Counted from the first letter of the stretch, positions 42,885 through 51,865 are shown. The stretch is 64,000 nt of DNA from Sphingomonas asaccharolytica NBRC 15499 (GCF_001598355.1 NZ_BCYU01000005.1:27139-91138); one strand, 5' to 3'. Made by a program: numbers and translations. The notes: generated by a model from the letters alone, not told the origin.

Positions 42885-44509
42885 CAATGTCCCATTCCGC
42901 CGCTCGCGCCCTTGCCCGAATTCATGAAGATGACGACCGGCAGCAAGATCAGGATTAGCACCATCAGCGACCGGAAGACGTCGAGGAACCCTAGCATCGC
43001 CGCCTGGCGCTGCACTTGTTGATAGAGGATCGCCTGGGGCAACATGGTCGGATCGCCCAACCCGCTGAACGCGCCCTGCGCCTTGGCCAGCCAGTCAGTA
43101 TAATTGGGATCAAGCGGGTTAAGTTTCTGGACCAGCTCGGCCTGGTGCCGCTGCATCGCGCCGGCGAGCATCGATTGCGCCGCCGAGATGCCGATCGATC
43201 CGCCCAGGTTGCGCGCGACGTTGAGCAGGCTCGACGCTTGCGCGGTCTTGTTGCGCGGCAGCCCCTGATAGGCGACCGCGTTGATTGGCACGAACAGGAA
43301 TGGCAGCGCCATCGCCTGATAGAGCCGTCCCATCGCGGCGTCGGCGAAGCTGATGTCGGGGCTGAAATGCGACATGTTCCACAGCGCCGCCGCTTGCACG
43401 AGCAGGGCCCCGCCGAGCAAAATCCGAGCATCGACCTTGCCCACCATTCGGCCCGCGAACGGCACGGCGACCAAGGTCGCGAGGCCGCCCAGCGTCAGCG
43501 CCAGCCCGGCATCGAACGAGCTGTAGCCCATCACTTGCTGCAGCATCTGTGGGATCAACTGGGTCGTGCCGAACAGGATCAGCCCGGTGATGCCCATGAT
43601 CAGCGTGGTGATCGCGAAACTGCGGTTCTTGAACAATTTAAGGTCGACCACCGGGTCCTTGTGGTTGAGCTCCCAGAAGATCAACGCGACCAGCGATACC
43701 GCTGATATCGTCGCCGTGGCGACGATCAGTCCGCTGGCGAACCAATCCTCGCGCTCGCCGCGGTCGAGCGTCAGTTCGAAGAAGCCGAGGCCAAGCGCGA
43801 CCAGGATCACACCGATATAATCGATGCGGAGACCACCCTCGAGCCGCTTCGCGCGATCGTCCTTCACCTGCTTGGGTTCGTCGACGAACAAGTCGGCGAG
43901 GATCCACGCGCCGATGCCGATCGGGACGTTGATCAGGAACACCCAATGCCAGCTCGACGTCTCGGTGATCCAACCACCGAGCGTTGGGCCTAGCACCGGG
44001 CCGACGACGACGACGATCGCGAAGGCCGCCATAGCCATGCCGCGTTGCCTGGGCGGGAAAGTGTCGACCAGCATTGATTGCTCGACCGGCGCCAGCCCGC
44101 CGCCGCCTATCCCCTGGAACACGCGCGCGATGACCAGGGTGGTGAGATTGGGCGCGATCCCGCAAACGAACGACGAGATTGTGAACAAGGCGATCGAGAT
44201 GAGGAAATAGCGTTTGCGTCCGATCGCGTCGGACAGCCAACCCGAGATGGGGATGACGATGGCGTTGGCGACCAGATAGCTGGTCAGCACCCAGGTCGCC
44301 TGATCGATGGTGATCGACAGGCCGCCGGCGATATGGTCGAGGCTGACATTGGCGATCGAGGTGTCGAGCACCTCCATGAAAGTCGGCAGCGAGATGATCG
44401 CGACGATCAGCCAGGGGTTGAACCGCCCCGCCGCCGACCTGCCGTCATCCCAGCCGTCCTCGCTCGGCGCGGTCTTCGCCGCGCCGGCCGGCGCCGCGGC
44501 GCTCGCCAC
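42884..44509 (-). CDS. DHA2-family drug:H+ antiporter (EmrB-like)
   Basis: This 541-residue major facilitator protein has about 14 helices. Motif FMEVLDTSIANVSLDHIAGG and the DHA2 motif C-like GPVLGPTLGGWI are conserved, with GWLSDAIGRKRYF as motif A. It exports hydrophobic compounds with the HlyD adaptor and NodT channel. The start is GTG 44509, one base after the upstream stop; no better start exists before the first helix. A repetitive Ala-rich N terminus precedes helix 1. Confidence 0.92.
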   Translation of the reverse strand: MASAAAPAGAAKTAPSEDGWDDGRSAAGRFNPWLIVAIISLPTFMEVLDTSIANVSLDHIAGGLSITIDQATWVLTSYLVANAIVIPISGWLSDAIGRKRYFLISIALFTISSFVCGIAPNLTTLVIARVFQGIGGGGLAPVEQSMLVDTFPPRQRGMAMAAFAIVVVVGPVLGPTLGGWITETSSWHWVFLINVPIGIGAWILADLFVDEPKQVKDDRAKRLEGGLRIDYIGVILVALGLGFFELTLDRGEREDWFASGLIVATATISAVSLVALIFWELNHKDPVVDLKLFKNRSFAITTLIMGITGLILFGTTQLIPQMLQQVMGYSSFDAGLALTLGGLATLVAVPFAGRMVGKVDARILLGGALLVQAAALWNMSHFSPDISFADAAMGRLYQAMALPFLFVPINAVAYQGLPRNKTAQASSLLNVARNLGGSIGISAAQSMLAGAMQRHQAELVQKLNPLDPNYTDWLAKAQGAFSGLGDPTMLPQAILYQQVQRQAAMLGFLDVFRSLMVLILILLPVVIFMNSGKGASGGMGH

Positions 44510-44510
44510 C

Positions 44511-45635
44511 TCAGCGCACCTTGACCGACGGCGACACCGACATGCCGGGGCCGATCGGGTAATTGCGGGGGTCCGGATTGCCGTTGCCGGTGACGAAGGT
44601 GATCCGCACCGGCACCCGCTGGACTACCTTCACATAATTGCCGGTCGCGTTCTGCGGCGGCAGGATGGCGAAGGCCTGGCCGGCGCCGCGCTGGATCGAA
44701 TCGACCCGTCCCTTGAACTCGACATCGGGATAGGCATCGACCTTGATGGCCACCGGCTGGCCGACCCGCATGCTCTTGAGCTGCGTTTCCTTGAAGTTCG
44801 CGGTGATCCACATCGTGTCTGGCACGATCGCGAGCAACTGGCTGCCCGGCGCAACGTAGGATCCCTTGTTGACCTGCCGATTGACCACCTGACCCGACAC
44901 CGGCGCGACGAGGCGGAGGTTGCCCAAGGTGACATTGGCCTGCGCCACCTGGGCGCGCTTGGCGGCGATGACAGCACCGGCGGCGTCAACCTGCCTGCGC
45001 GCGACGGCGATCTGCGCCTCCGAGCTTGCGATCTGGCGCCGCGCTGCGTCAGCCTGCGCCCGGGTCGAATTGGCATTGGCGCGCGCCTGGTCGAGCTGGG
45101 TCGAGGCTACTGCCGAGCGATCGATCTTCGCCAGATTCTGATAGCGGGCGAGGTCCTGCGCGGCCTTGACCGCGGCAGCTAGCGGGGCTTGCGCTTCCGC
45201 CGCCGATTGGTTGCGCGTGGCGATCGCGCTGCTGACCTGCGCCTGCGCTTGTTGCAGCTGCGCGAGCGCCTGATCCACCCCGGCGCGGGCTTCGTCGAGC
45301 TGCGCTTCGGGCCCCGACGGCTTGATCACCGCCAGCAACTGGCCGGCATTGACGTGGCGGTTGTCTAAGTCGGCGACATCGATCAGCGTTCCGGCCACTT
45401 CGGGTGCGATGCGAACGATATGCGCGTCGACGAATGCGTCGTCGGTCGCTTCGAATTGGCGTGAGTGCAGATAATAAAGCGTGCCGCCAACCACCGCGAC
45501 CCCCGCCACCAGGACCAGCACCCAGAAAAACGGCCGGCGATAGATCGGGGTTGCATCCTTGGCCTTCTTGCCGTCGTCGTGCGCATCTGCATCGGGCTGA
45601 TCGGCTGCGGGCTCGGGCTTGGTATCGTCGCTCAT
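44511..45635 (-). CDS. HlyD-family membrane fusion protein (EmrA-like)
   Basis: The 374-residue adaptor has one TM helix near residues 36-55 (FFWVLVLVAGVAVVGGTLYY), a lipoyl/barrel-sandwich region (FEATDDAFVDAHIVRIAPEV), a long Ala/Gln coiled-coil hairpin and a closing beta domain with RLVAPVSGQVVNRQVNKG. It links the EmrB-like pump to the outer-membrane channel. Its ATG overlaps the TetR stop by ATGA (45635-45632), and it ends one base before the pump gene. Confidence 0.92.
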   Translation of the reverse strand: MSDDTKPEPAADQPDADAHDDGKKAKDATPIYRRPFFWVLVLVAGVAVVGGTLYYLHSRQFEATDDAFVDAHIVRIAPEVAGTLIDVADLDNRHVNAGQLLAVIKPSGPEAQLDEARAGVDQALAQLQQAQAQVSSAIATRNQSAAEAQAPLAAAVKAAQDLARYQNLAKIDRSAVASTQLDQARANANSTRAQADAARRQIASSEAQIAVARRQVDAAGAVIAAKRAQVAQANVTLGNLRLVAPVSGQVVNRQVNKGSYVAPGSQLLAIVPDTMWITANFKETQLKSMRVGQPVAIKVDAYPDVEFKGRVDSIQRGAGQAFAILPPQNATGNYVKVVQRVPVRITFVTGNGNPDPRNYPIGPGMSVSPSVKVR

Positions 45636-46264
45636 CGGCTTTCCTTTGCTTCCGCCGTAAGGGCATCGAGAATGGCATTGGTGTTGATCCGGATTCGCGC
45701 GCGGATTCGTTCGGCGAGCGCTGCGTCGATCGCCTCGACGTCAAGCACGCGCAGTACGGAGGCGCGTGCCGATCGCACGACCAGCACCTGGCCGAACAAC
45801 GTCATCGTCGCGATTCGTGCCGCCTCGCTGTCGTCGATCCCGGCCCCGGTGCAGACGAACCGCACCAGCCTCCGCAGCATCTGGCCCATCGGGCCATCGA
45901 ACAGCCGGGCAAAGGCGGCGGTGGGGTGCATCTGCTCCCGCACGATGAACAGACTCCAGTTCCGAACCTGCTGGTCGAGCATCTTGTCGAGCAACGCGCC
46001 CAGCACACGGTGAATGGCCTCGCGCGCCGCGACCGGATCTCCGTCGGCCACTTCTACCGCGAACGCGGGCGACATCGTCTCGCCCATTTGCTGCGCGATA
46101 TAATCGGCGGCGGCCAGATAGAGCCCCTCCTTGCCACCGTAATGATAGGTGATCGAGGACATTGCCGTCCCGGCGGCCGCGGCGATTTCGCGCGTGCTGG
46201 CCCCTTCCAGCCCATGCCTTCCGAAGGCATCGACCGCGATATCGAGGAGTCGCTGCTGGACCAT
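45632..46264 (-). CDS. TetR-family repressor of the efflux operon
   Basis: A 210-residue TetR/AcrR regulator whose helix-turn-helix (residues about 20-45) reads GLEGASTREIAAAAGTAMSS, then ITYHYGGKEGLYLAAADYI. The C terminus resembles the DUF1956/CerR-type ligand-binding domain. It is the first gene of its own operon and overlaps the emrA-like gene, so it is probably auto-repressing. A perfect 16-bp palindrome lies 14 bases upstream of its ATG. Confidence 0.9.
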   Translation of the reverse strand: MVQQRLLDIAVDAFGRHGLEGASTREIAAAAGTAMSSITYHYGGKEGLYLAAADYIAQQMGETMSPAFAVEVADGDPVAAREAIHRVLGALLDKMLDQQVRNWSLFIVREQMHPTAAFARLFDGPMGQMLRRLVRFVCTGAGIDDSEAARIATMTLFGQVLVVRSARASVLRVLDVEAIDAALAERIRARIRINTNAILDALTAEAKESR

Positions 46265-46277
46265 GCGCCGCCCATTA

Positions 46278-46293
46278 GTTCGTTCGAACGAAC
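46278..46293. promoter_or_regulatory. TetR-type operator palindrome
   Basis: GTTCGTTCGAACGAAC is a perfect 16-bp palindrome 14 bases upstream of the TetR start codon. This size and position are typical of a TetR-family operator controlling the efflux operon. The flanking AT-rich CTTTAAATTAAG (46301-46312) may be promoter DNA. Confidence 0.75.
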
Positions 46294-46358
46294 AAGCAAC
46301 CTTTAAATTAAGGGGAGAGCAAAAATCCGCTCTCCCTCTCCCCGAAATCAGCCGGCCA

Positions 46359-48014
46359 CTAGCTAACGAATTGCAGCAGGATCCAATATAGGCCGCCTGA
46401 CAGGATCATCGCCGCCGGCAACGTCAACACCCAGGCGAGCACCATGTTCCGTATGGTCCGGAATTGCAGGCCGGCGCGATTGGCGAGGCTCGCTCCCGCG
46501 ACGCCCGACGTCAGGATATGCGTGGTCGAGACGGGTACCGCCATCTTGTCGGCGAACGCGATCGTAACGCCGGCGACCAATTCCGCCGCCGCGCCCATGC
46601 CATAGGTGAGATGCGTCTTGCCGATCCGTTCGCCCACGGTCTTCACGATGCGCCGCCAGCCGACCATCGTGCCGAGGCCCAGCGCGATCGCCACCGCCAG
46701 CTTCACCCAGATCGGGATGTAGCGCGTGCCCTGTTCGAGATTCTTCTGATAACCGTCGATCGCCTTGAGCTCGTCGGGGCGGAACCGCGCGCCGGCGTCC
46801 TTCGCCTTGGAGATCAGCTTCGACGTGTCGAGCACGAGGTACATGTCGTTGCGTAGATTCCCGGTCGCCGCCGCGGGAACGTTGGAAATTGTCCCATAGC
46901 CCTGGATGCGATGGCTGATGTCGCCGGACAGCGTGGCGATTGCGCCATAGACCCGCGCATCGTCCGCTTTGCGCTGCTGAAGTGCGGTGATCAGCGTTGT
47001 GCGGGCATGGTCGGTGTTCGGATCGACGGTGCCGGCGCGCGATGCGAACGGCGCGACCCCGGTCCTCGCCGTCTCGATGAAGACCGCGCTGGCACTCGCC
47101 GGCATCGTGCGGTTGAGCGCATAAGCGGTCGGCGCGCAGCCGATCAGGATGAGCATGATCAAGCCCATGCCCTTCTGTCCGTCATTCGAGCCGTGGAAAA
47201 AACTGACCAAGGTGCAGGTGAAGATCAGTAGCGCGCGGATCGGTCCCGGCGGCGGCGCGTCGCCCTGGGGCGCCTCGTAGAGACTGGGCGTGCGGATCAC
47301 CTTTTTTATCAGCGAGAGCAGCAGGAACGCGCAAGCGAACCCGATCAGCGGGCTCCAGAACAGCCCGGACAGCACGCCATAGGCCTGGCTCCAATCCACT
47401 CCGGCGGTGCCGCCTTTCGAGCCCGAGGAGATCAACTGATTGGCCAGACCGACACCGAGCACCGACCCAATGAGCGTGTGGCTCGACGAATTGGGCAGCC
47501 CGACATACCAGGTCGCGAGGTTCCACAGCACCGCCGCCAACAACAAGGCGAAGATCATCGCATAGCCGGCATTGGATCCGACATGCAGGACCAGATCGAC
47601 CGGCAACAAGGTCACGATCGTATAGGCGACGGCCCCGGAAGACAGCAGCACGCCGAGGAAATTGAACGCCCCCGACCACATTACCGCCAGCGGTGCGGGC
47701 ATCGAATTGGTGTAAATGACCGTCGCGACCGCGTTGGCGGTATCGTGAAAGCCGTTCACGAATTCGAACCCTAGCGCGATCAGCAAAGCGACGATCAGGA
47801 ACGCAAAGACGTGCGTTGCCATCTGCTCGCCGACATGGCTAGTGTCGACCAGGATCGAATAGCCTGCATAACAGAGCGCGCCAACGATTAGCGCCGCGAA
47901 GACGAATTTCGCGATCGGATGGTTCGGCTGATCGAGACGCGGACCCCGCGCAGTCGGGCCGGCCTCGGCCGCAAGAGGCACGTGACCGGAATCGGCCGTC
48001 AAATCGGTAGCCAT
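46359..48014 (-). CDS. pit: PiT-family inorganic phosphate transporter
   Basis: The 551-residue membrane protein has the two PiT signatures, GFEFVNGFHDTANAVATVIY and, near the C terminus, AFADKMAVPVSTTHILTSGV. A large hydrophilic loop separates the helices. It imports phosphate (or metal phosphate) with protons. I chose ATG 48014 with AGGGCGG upstream; 5 more residues are possible from 48029. No PhoU-like gene is adjacent, unlike many pit loci. Confidence 0.92.
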   Translation of the reverse strand: MATDLTADSGHVPLAAEAGPTARGPRLDQPNHPIAKFVFAALIVGALCYAGYSILVDTSHVGEQMATHVFAFLIVALLIALGFEFVNGFHDTANAVATVIYTNSMPAPLAVMWSGAFNFLGVLLSSGAVAYTIVTLLPVDLVLHVGSNAGYAMIFALLLAAVLWNLATWYVGLPNSSSHTLIGSVLGVGLANQLISSGSKGGTAGVDWSQAYGVLSGLFWSPLIGFACAFLLLSLIKKVIRTPSLYEAPQGDAPPPGPIRALLIFTCTLVSFFHGSNDGQKGMGLIMLILIGCAPTAYALNRTMPASASAVFIETARTGVAPFASRAGTVDPNTDHARTTLITALQQRKADDARVYGAIATLSGDISHRIQGYGTISNVPAAATGNLRNDMYLVLDTSKLISKAKDAGARFRPDELKAIDGYQKNLEQGTRYIPIWVKLAVAIALGLGTMVGWRRIVKTVGERIGKTHLTYGMGAAAELVAGVTIAFADKMAVPVSTTHILTSGVAGASLANRAGLQFRTIRNMVLAWVLTLPAAMILSGGLYWILLQFVS

Positions 48015-48115
48015 GTCGCCGCCCTGCACGGATCGTGTGACAGGCTTGTTACAGCCACGTCCCGTTGCGGGCCGGCATTGCCGATTTCTCGATGGTCACC
48101 GCGTGCCCACAGAGA

Positions 48116-49363
48116 TCAGCGATTGCGCGACGCCGCGAGTCCGATCCAGCTCAGCACGCCCGCCGCCGCCAGATACAGACCGACCCAGCCGAGACCGTGC
48201 GTCGACAAGGTCTGTGCCGCAAACGGGGTCAGCGCGCCGCCGATCACGCCGCCGACATTGAACGCGATCGACGCCCCGGTATAGCGCACGCGCGCCGGGA
48301 ACTGATCGGGCAGCCATGCGCCGACCGGTCCATAGACGAATCCCATCACGAACAGCGCCAAGGCGAGGAACACGCCGGCCAGCAGCAGCGGCCCCGCCAT
48401 CAGCGGCGCGAGCAAGATGCCCGCGACGACCGTGCCCGCGCATCCCCACATCAGCACCGTACGTGGGCTTGATCGATCGCTCCACCAGCCGGCGATCGCA
48501 ATCCCGGCGGCCATGAACAAGATGGCGACGAGTTGGACGCCGAGAAACGCCTGTTTCGGGTGCCCCAGCTTGGTCGTGCCGTACCCCAATGCGAACGCGG
48601 TCGCGATGTAGAAGATCGCGAAACACGCCACGACCGCGAGCGTCCCCCGCGCCACCGCGCCGAGATGCTCGCGCGCCATTTCACCCAGCGGAACGCTCGG
48701 CGGCGGCCCTTCCGCCAAAACGCGTTTGAACGCCGGCGTCTCGCTCACCTTGAGCCGCACCCACAGCCCCAATCCGACCAGGATCGCGCTAGCCAGGAAC
48801 GGCAGCCGCCACCCCCAGTCGCGAAACTGCTCGGGTGTCAACGTCACGCCAAGGATCAGGAACAGGCCGTTGGCAGCGACGAACCCGATCGGTGCGCCCA
48901 TTTGCGGCGCGGTGCCGAACCTGCCGCGCCAGCCTTCCGGCGCGTTCTCGACCGCGAGCAGGGCCGCTCCGCCCCATTCGCCCCCTAGCCCGAACCCCTG
49001 GCCGAACCGCAACACGCACAGCAATAACGGCGCCCACCATCCGATCTGCTGATAGGTCGGCAGGAACGCGATCAGCAATGTCGACGCGCCCATCAACATC
49101 AGGCTGGCGACCAGGGTCGACTTGCGCCCGATACGGTCGCCGAAATGGCCGAATACGGCGGCCCCTACCGGGCGCGCAACGAACGCCAGGCCGAAACTGG
49201 CATAAGCCGACAGCAATTGCGCGGTGTCGGAGGTCGAGGGGAAAAATAGCGGCCCCAGGACCAGGGCAGCGGCGGTCGCGTAGATATAGAAGTCGTAAAA
49301 CTCGACCGAGGTGCCGACGAGAGCGGCGAGCAGGATACGGCGATTAGCGATGATCGGGTGCAT
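48116..49363 (-). CDS. MHS-family MFS transporter (organic acid/osmolyte type)
   Basis: This 415-residue protein has 12 helices and the metabolite:H+ symporter layout: LVGTSVEFYDFYIYATAAAL at helix 1, FGHFGDRIGRKSTL as motif A, and QGFGLGGEWGGAALL in helix 4. Such transporters import dicarboxylates, shikimate or betaine. ATG 49363 gives the family start; nine more residues are open upstream. It is divergent from small RNA 1. Confidence 0.88.
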   Translation of the reverse strand: MHPIIANRRILLAALVGTSVEFYDFYIYATAAALVLGPLFFPSTSDTAQLLSAYASFGLAFVARPVGAAVFGHFGDRIGRKSTLVASLMLMGASTLLIAFLPTYQQIGWWAPLLLCVLRFGQGFGLGGEWGGAALLAVENAPEGWRGRFGTAPQMGAPIGFVAANGLFLILGVTLTPEQFRDWGWRLPFLASAILVGLGLWVRLKVSETPAFKRVLAEGPPPSVPLGEMAREHLGAVARGTLAVVACFAIFYIATAFALGYGTTKLGHPKQAFLGVQLVAILFMAAGIAIAGWWSDRSSPRTVLMWGCAGTVVAGILLAPLMAGPLLLAGVFLALALFVMGFVYGPVGAWLPDQFPARVRYTGASIAFNVGGVIGGALTPFAAQTLSTHGLGWVGLYLAAAGVLSWIGLAASRNR

Positions 49364-49381
49364 GCGCCCACTGCACGCAGC

Positions 49382-49437
49382 TTGCGACAATTTGCAACAA
49401 TTGCGACATTGCGCTGCGACAAAGTGCGCCTACCTAT
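49382..49437 (+). promoter_or_regulatory. Upstream region of small RNA 1 with TTGCGACA repeats
   Basis: TTGCGACA occurs at 49382 and 49401 and TGCGACA at 49415; an element TTGCGC at about 49409 with 16-base spacing to TACCTA (49431) could be the promoter. The same TTGCGACATT and TGCGACAATT occur upstream of small RNA 2 (51706 and 51739), suggesting a shared regulator or sigma factor. Confidence 0.4.
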
Positions 49438-49442
49438 GCCTT

Positions 49443-49555
49443 GCCGCGGAGAGTTCTTCCCCTTGCTTGCCGCGGTTTGTTCCGGCCGCCTCCCCTGTCG
49501 GCCGGTCCTCCCTGAACTACGGGGCGGTTCCACCTGCGAACCGCCCCCTTTTTTT
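49443..49555 (+). ncRNA. Candidate small RNA 1 (C-rich-loop, CcsR/cuckoo-like)
   Basis: About 113 nt with three hairpins: CCGCGG/CCGCGG (49444-49449 with 49470-49475) whose loop contains TTCCCCTT; CCGGCCG/CGGCCGG (49482-49488 with 49499-49505) whose loop is CCTCCCCTGT; and a strong terminator GGGGCGGTTC/GAACCGCCCC (49521-49530 with 49538-49547) followed by CTTTTTTT. C-rich loops complementary to ribosome sites are known in alphaproteobacterial regulatory RNAs. Its layout and the linker CTCCCTGAACTACGGGG match small RNA 2 closely. Confidence 0.7.
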
Positions 49556-49651
49556 GGGCGATTTAATCGCTTGCCAACTCACGTAGATGCCGGCGCGAGA
49601 TTTCGAGCGATCCAGCCCTACGCGTTCGGGTCATCTTTACCGATCGGTAAA

Positions 49652-50101
49652 TCAAGCCGTCCCGGACGAAGCGGCGGGTACAACCGCGGATGCCTGCGGA
49701 TGCACGATCACATTGTGGAACGCCGCGACTTTCCAGCTTCCCTCCGTACATACCATGACCTGTTCCAGCCGGGTCTTCAGAACGCCATCATATGGTCGGA
49801 TAGCAGGCGGCAATGCGCCGAAGCCGATGACTTCCGTAAGCGTGTTCGCGATGACCACGTCCGGCCGCACGAACGTGATCTGCTCGACGACCTGCCGCAG
49901 GATCGAACCCTTGTAGAAGGTCGAGAAGATGTGGCGGTGCTGGGCCTCGAAGCCCGCCCGACCGACCGAGAACAAGCCCACCACGTTGGTGAAGACGATC
50001 TCCGGTGTCGCGGCTCGCGAAAAAGCGGCGGCATCCCCTGAACGCCAGGCATTCTCCTGCTCCGCGAGTAGGGCGTGGATCGCGTCGGTCTCTTCCGTCA
50101 T
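49652..50101 (-). CDS. SnoaL/NTF2-like (DUF4440-type) protein
   Basis: The 149-residue protein has the nuclear-transport-factor-2-like pattern (ETDAIHALLAEQENAWRSGD, AAAFSRAATPEIVFTNVVG). ATG 50101 lies two bases after the TetR stop, so the two are one transcript. Function is unknown; family members bind small ligands. It has a C-terminal Ala/Ser tail. Confidence 0.82.
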   Translation of the reverse strand: MTEETDAIHALLAEQENAWRSGDAAAFSRAATPEIVFTNVVGLFSVGRAGFEAQHRHIFSTFYKGSILRQVVEQITFVRPDVVIANTLTEVIGFGALPPAIRPYDGVLKTRLEQVMVCTEGSWKVAAFHNVIVHPQASAVVPAASSGTA

Positions 50102-50103
50102 GT

Positions 50104-50727
50104 CTATTCCTCGATCGCTTCGTTCAGCGCCTTGTCGAGCAAGGCGTTCGCCATCCAGATCATGCGTGCCTCGATCTTCTCTCCCGAAAGCCCGCAGACG
50201 TCGCGGAGCACCATCAACGCGTCGATGCCGAGGCACACGGCGAGGCTGTCGGTCAGCGTCTCGAAGCTGGCAGCCGGAATTTTCGCGCGGAGCGGCTCGA
50301 TGCTGGTCCTGATCCAGTCGAGTCGCCTGCCTCCCCGTGATCGAGGCGCATTGCCCTCGGCGGCCTTTGCGCTCCTGCTCAGGGACGCCCGGATCATCTC
50401 GCGCAATTCGGCATCATACTCCTCGGCGAGGCGGTGTAGCCCGACGGCAAGGGTCGCGACGCGCGCATACACGTCGTCCGACACTGCGACCGAGGTAAGC
50501 ATCTCATCCATTTGTGGGCGCAGCGCTTCCAGAGCGGCGTCCGCCAAAAGATGCTCCTGGGAAACAAAATAGCGATACGCCGTACGCTTGGAGATACCCG
50601 TCGCGGATGCGGCCTCTTCCACCGTGGGCCTCTTGCCCGCCCGGATCAGCGCGCCGGCCGATTCAAGAAGCGCGGTGCGTGTCCGAGCCTTCTGGTTAGT
50701 CCGTTCTCTCGTGAGATCTTGACTCAA
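50104..50727 (-). CDS. TetR-family transcriptional regulator
   Basis: This 207-residue regulator has a helix-turn-helix at about residues 15-60 (RTALLESAGALIRAGKRPTV, ATGISKRTAYRYFVSQEHLL). The start appears to be TTG 50727, with an in-frame stop 12 bases upstream and AGGGG about 9 bases before it; no ATG is near. It is divergent from the outer-membrane protein gene, and the 61-base gap contains TAATGT...ACATTA and ACTTAAGT palindromes that could be its operator. Confidence 0.87.
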   Translation of the reverse strand: MSQDLTRERTNQKARTRTALLESAGALIRAGKRPTVEEAASATGISKRTAYRYFVSQEHLLADAALEALRPQMDEMLTSVAVSDDVYARVATLAVGLHRLAEEYDAELREMIRASLSRSAKAAEGNAPRSRGGRRLDWIRTSIEPLRAKIPAASFETLTDSLAVCLGIDALMVLRDVCGLSGEKIEARMIWMANALLDKALNEAIEE

Positions 50728-50741
50728 TCCTTTATGCCCCT

Positions 50742-50776
50742 AATGTGCCATAACGCTACTTAAGTGACATTACAGA
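50742..50776. promoter_or_regulatory. Candidate divergent operator
   Basis: Within the short gap between the TetR gene and the outer-membrane protein gene lie TAATGT and ACATTA as an inverted pair (about 50741 and 50768) enclosing ACTTAAGT, an 8-bp palindrome. A single site could control both genes. Confidence 0.35.
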
Positions 50777-50788
50777 AGGGATTTGTCA

Positions 50789-51502
50789 ATGGACCGCATT
50801 TCCGCGGCCGCTCTCGTGCGGCCAAAATACTTTGCAGTTGGGCTTGTCTTCCTGATGAGCGGAACCAGCTACGCCCAAGAGGCCCCACGGGATGGTTGGT
50901 ACGTCGCCGCCGCGGTGACCGGCTCGGCGCTCAACAAGCCGCGCCAGACGATCGCTAACGCGCCGACGCCTGGTTCCACGTTGCAGGTGACCAACGATGT
51001 CGATTTAGGATGGGGCGGACAGGCGGAAATCGGGCACAGCTTTGGCCCGGTGCGCATCGAAGCTGAAGTCGGACGCACGACCAACAAGTCGAAATCCTAC
51101 ACGGCGACCTCACCAATCCAGATCACCTTGCCGCAGAAGGGCACGAACGATGCCTGGCGCTATATGGCCAATGCCTATTTCGATCTGCCGCAGGGCAAGC
51201 TGCCCGTGCGATTCTTTGTCGGCGGTGGGATCGGTGCCGCGCGCGGTCATGTGACGACCTTCGCCGCGCCCGCCCGTGCGCCGATGGCCCCGCCCTCGCA
51301 ACTGATGGACATCAGCCAGACCGTCTTCGCCTATCAGTTGATGGGCGGTCTCAGCCTCAAGATGACGCCCCATCTCGCGCTGACCGCGCAATACCGCTGG
51401 TTTGACGCAGGCACGATAAAGGGCCGGGACGCGCGCGGGCAGCGCGCTACGCGCGACATGGCGGGCTCGAACGTCGATGTCGGACTGCGTTTCCTGTTCT
51501 GA
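50789..51502 (+). CDS. Outer-membrane beta-barrel protein (OmpA/Opa-like)
   Basis: The 237-residue protein has a signal peptide ending GTSYAQE and eight or so amphipathic beta strands (WGGQAEIGHSFGPVRIEAEV, YQLMGGLSLKMTPHLALTAQ) ending in the aromatic terminus VDVGLRFLF. It is an OmpA-like or surface-antigen-type barrel, without a peptidoglycan-binding domain. ATG 50789 has AAGGG upstream. It is divergent from the TetR gene, which probably controls it. Confidence 0.85.
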   Translation: MDRISAAALVRPKYFAVGLVFLMSGTSYAQEAPRDGWYVAAAVTGSALNKPRQTIANAPTPGSTLQVTNDVDLGWGGQAEIGHSFGPVRIEAEVGRTTNKSKSYTATSPIQITLPQKGTNDAWRYMANAYFDLPQGKLPVRFFVGGGIGAARGHVTTFAAPARAPMAPPSQLMDISQTVFAYQLMGGLSLKMTPHLALTAQYRWFDAGTIKGRDARGQRATRDMAGSNVDVGLRFLF

Positions 51503-51762
51503 GCGCGAAAGGAACCAGCAAATCGAGGATCCGACCAATCTACCGAAGGCTGCCTGCAGGTTCCGACGGCTCCATTAGGCAAGCAGCTTTGATTGGGCTG
51601 CGAGTGGTCGCCCCGTGCGTGACGTGTCCGCAAGCGGTGTGATCGCCTTTTTTGCCCGGAGCGGTCGCGCAACCGGGTCACCGATGATCGCGCTCTTTTT
51701 TCGAATTGCGACATTTTGATACAGCAGTGACACGCGGATGCGACAATTGACGCCCAGAGCGC

Positions 51763-51865
51763 CGCTCGCGGTAGGCCCCTTGCATGCCGCGAGCGCCGGT
51801 CCATCCCCATGTACCGGCTCTTCCCGAACTGCGGGGCGGTTCTTCTCGGAACCGCCCCGATTTTT
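51763..51865 (+). ncRNA. Candidate small RNA 2, paralogue of small RNA 1
   Basis: At least 103 nt (5' end not defined) with three hairpins in the same order as small RNA 1: CGCTCGCGG/CCGCGAGCG (51763-51771 with 51787-51795), loop containing GGCCCCTT; GCCGGT/ACCGGC (51795-51800 with 51813-51818), loop CCATCCCCATGT; and terminator GGGGCGGTTC/GAACCGCCCC (51833-51842 with 51849-51858) followed by GATTTTT. The linker CTTCCCGAACTGCGGGG matches small RNA 1. The rest of the 367-base gap 51503-51869 holds only the shared TTGCGACA motifs. Confidence 0.7.
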
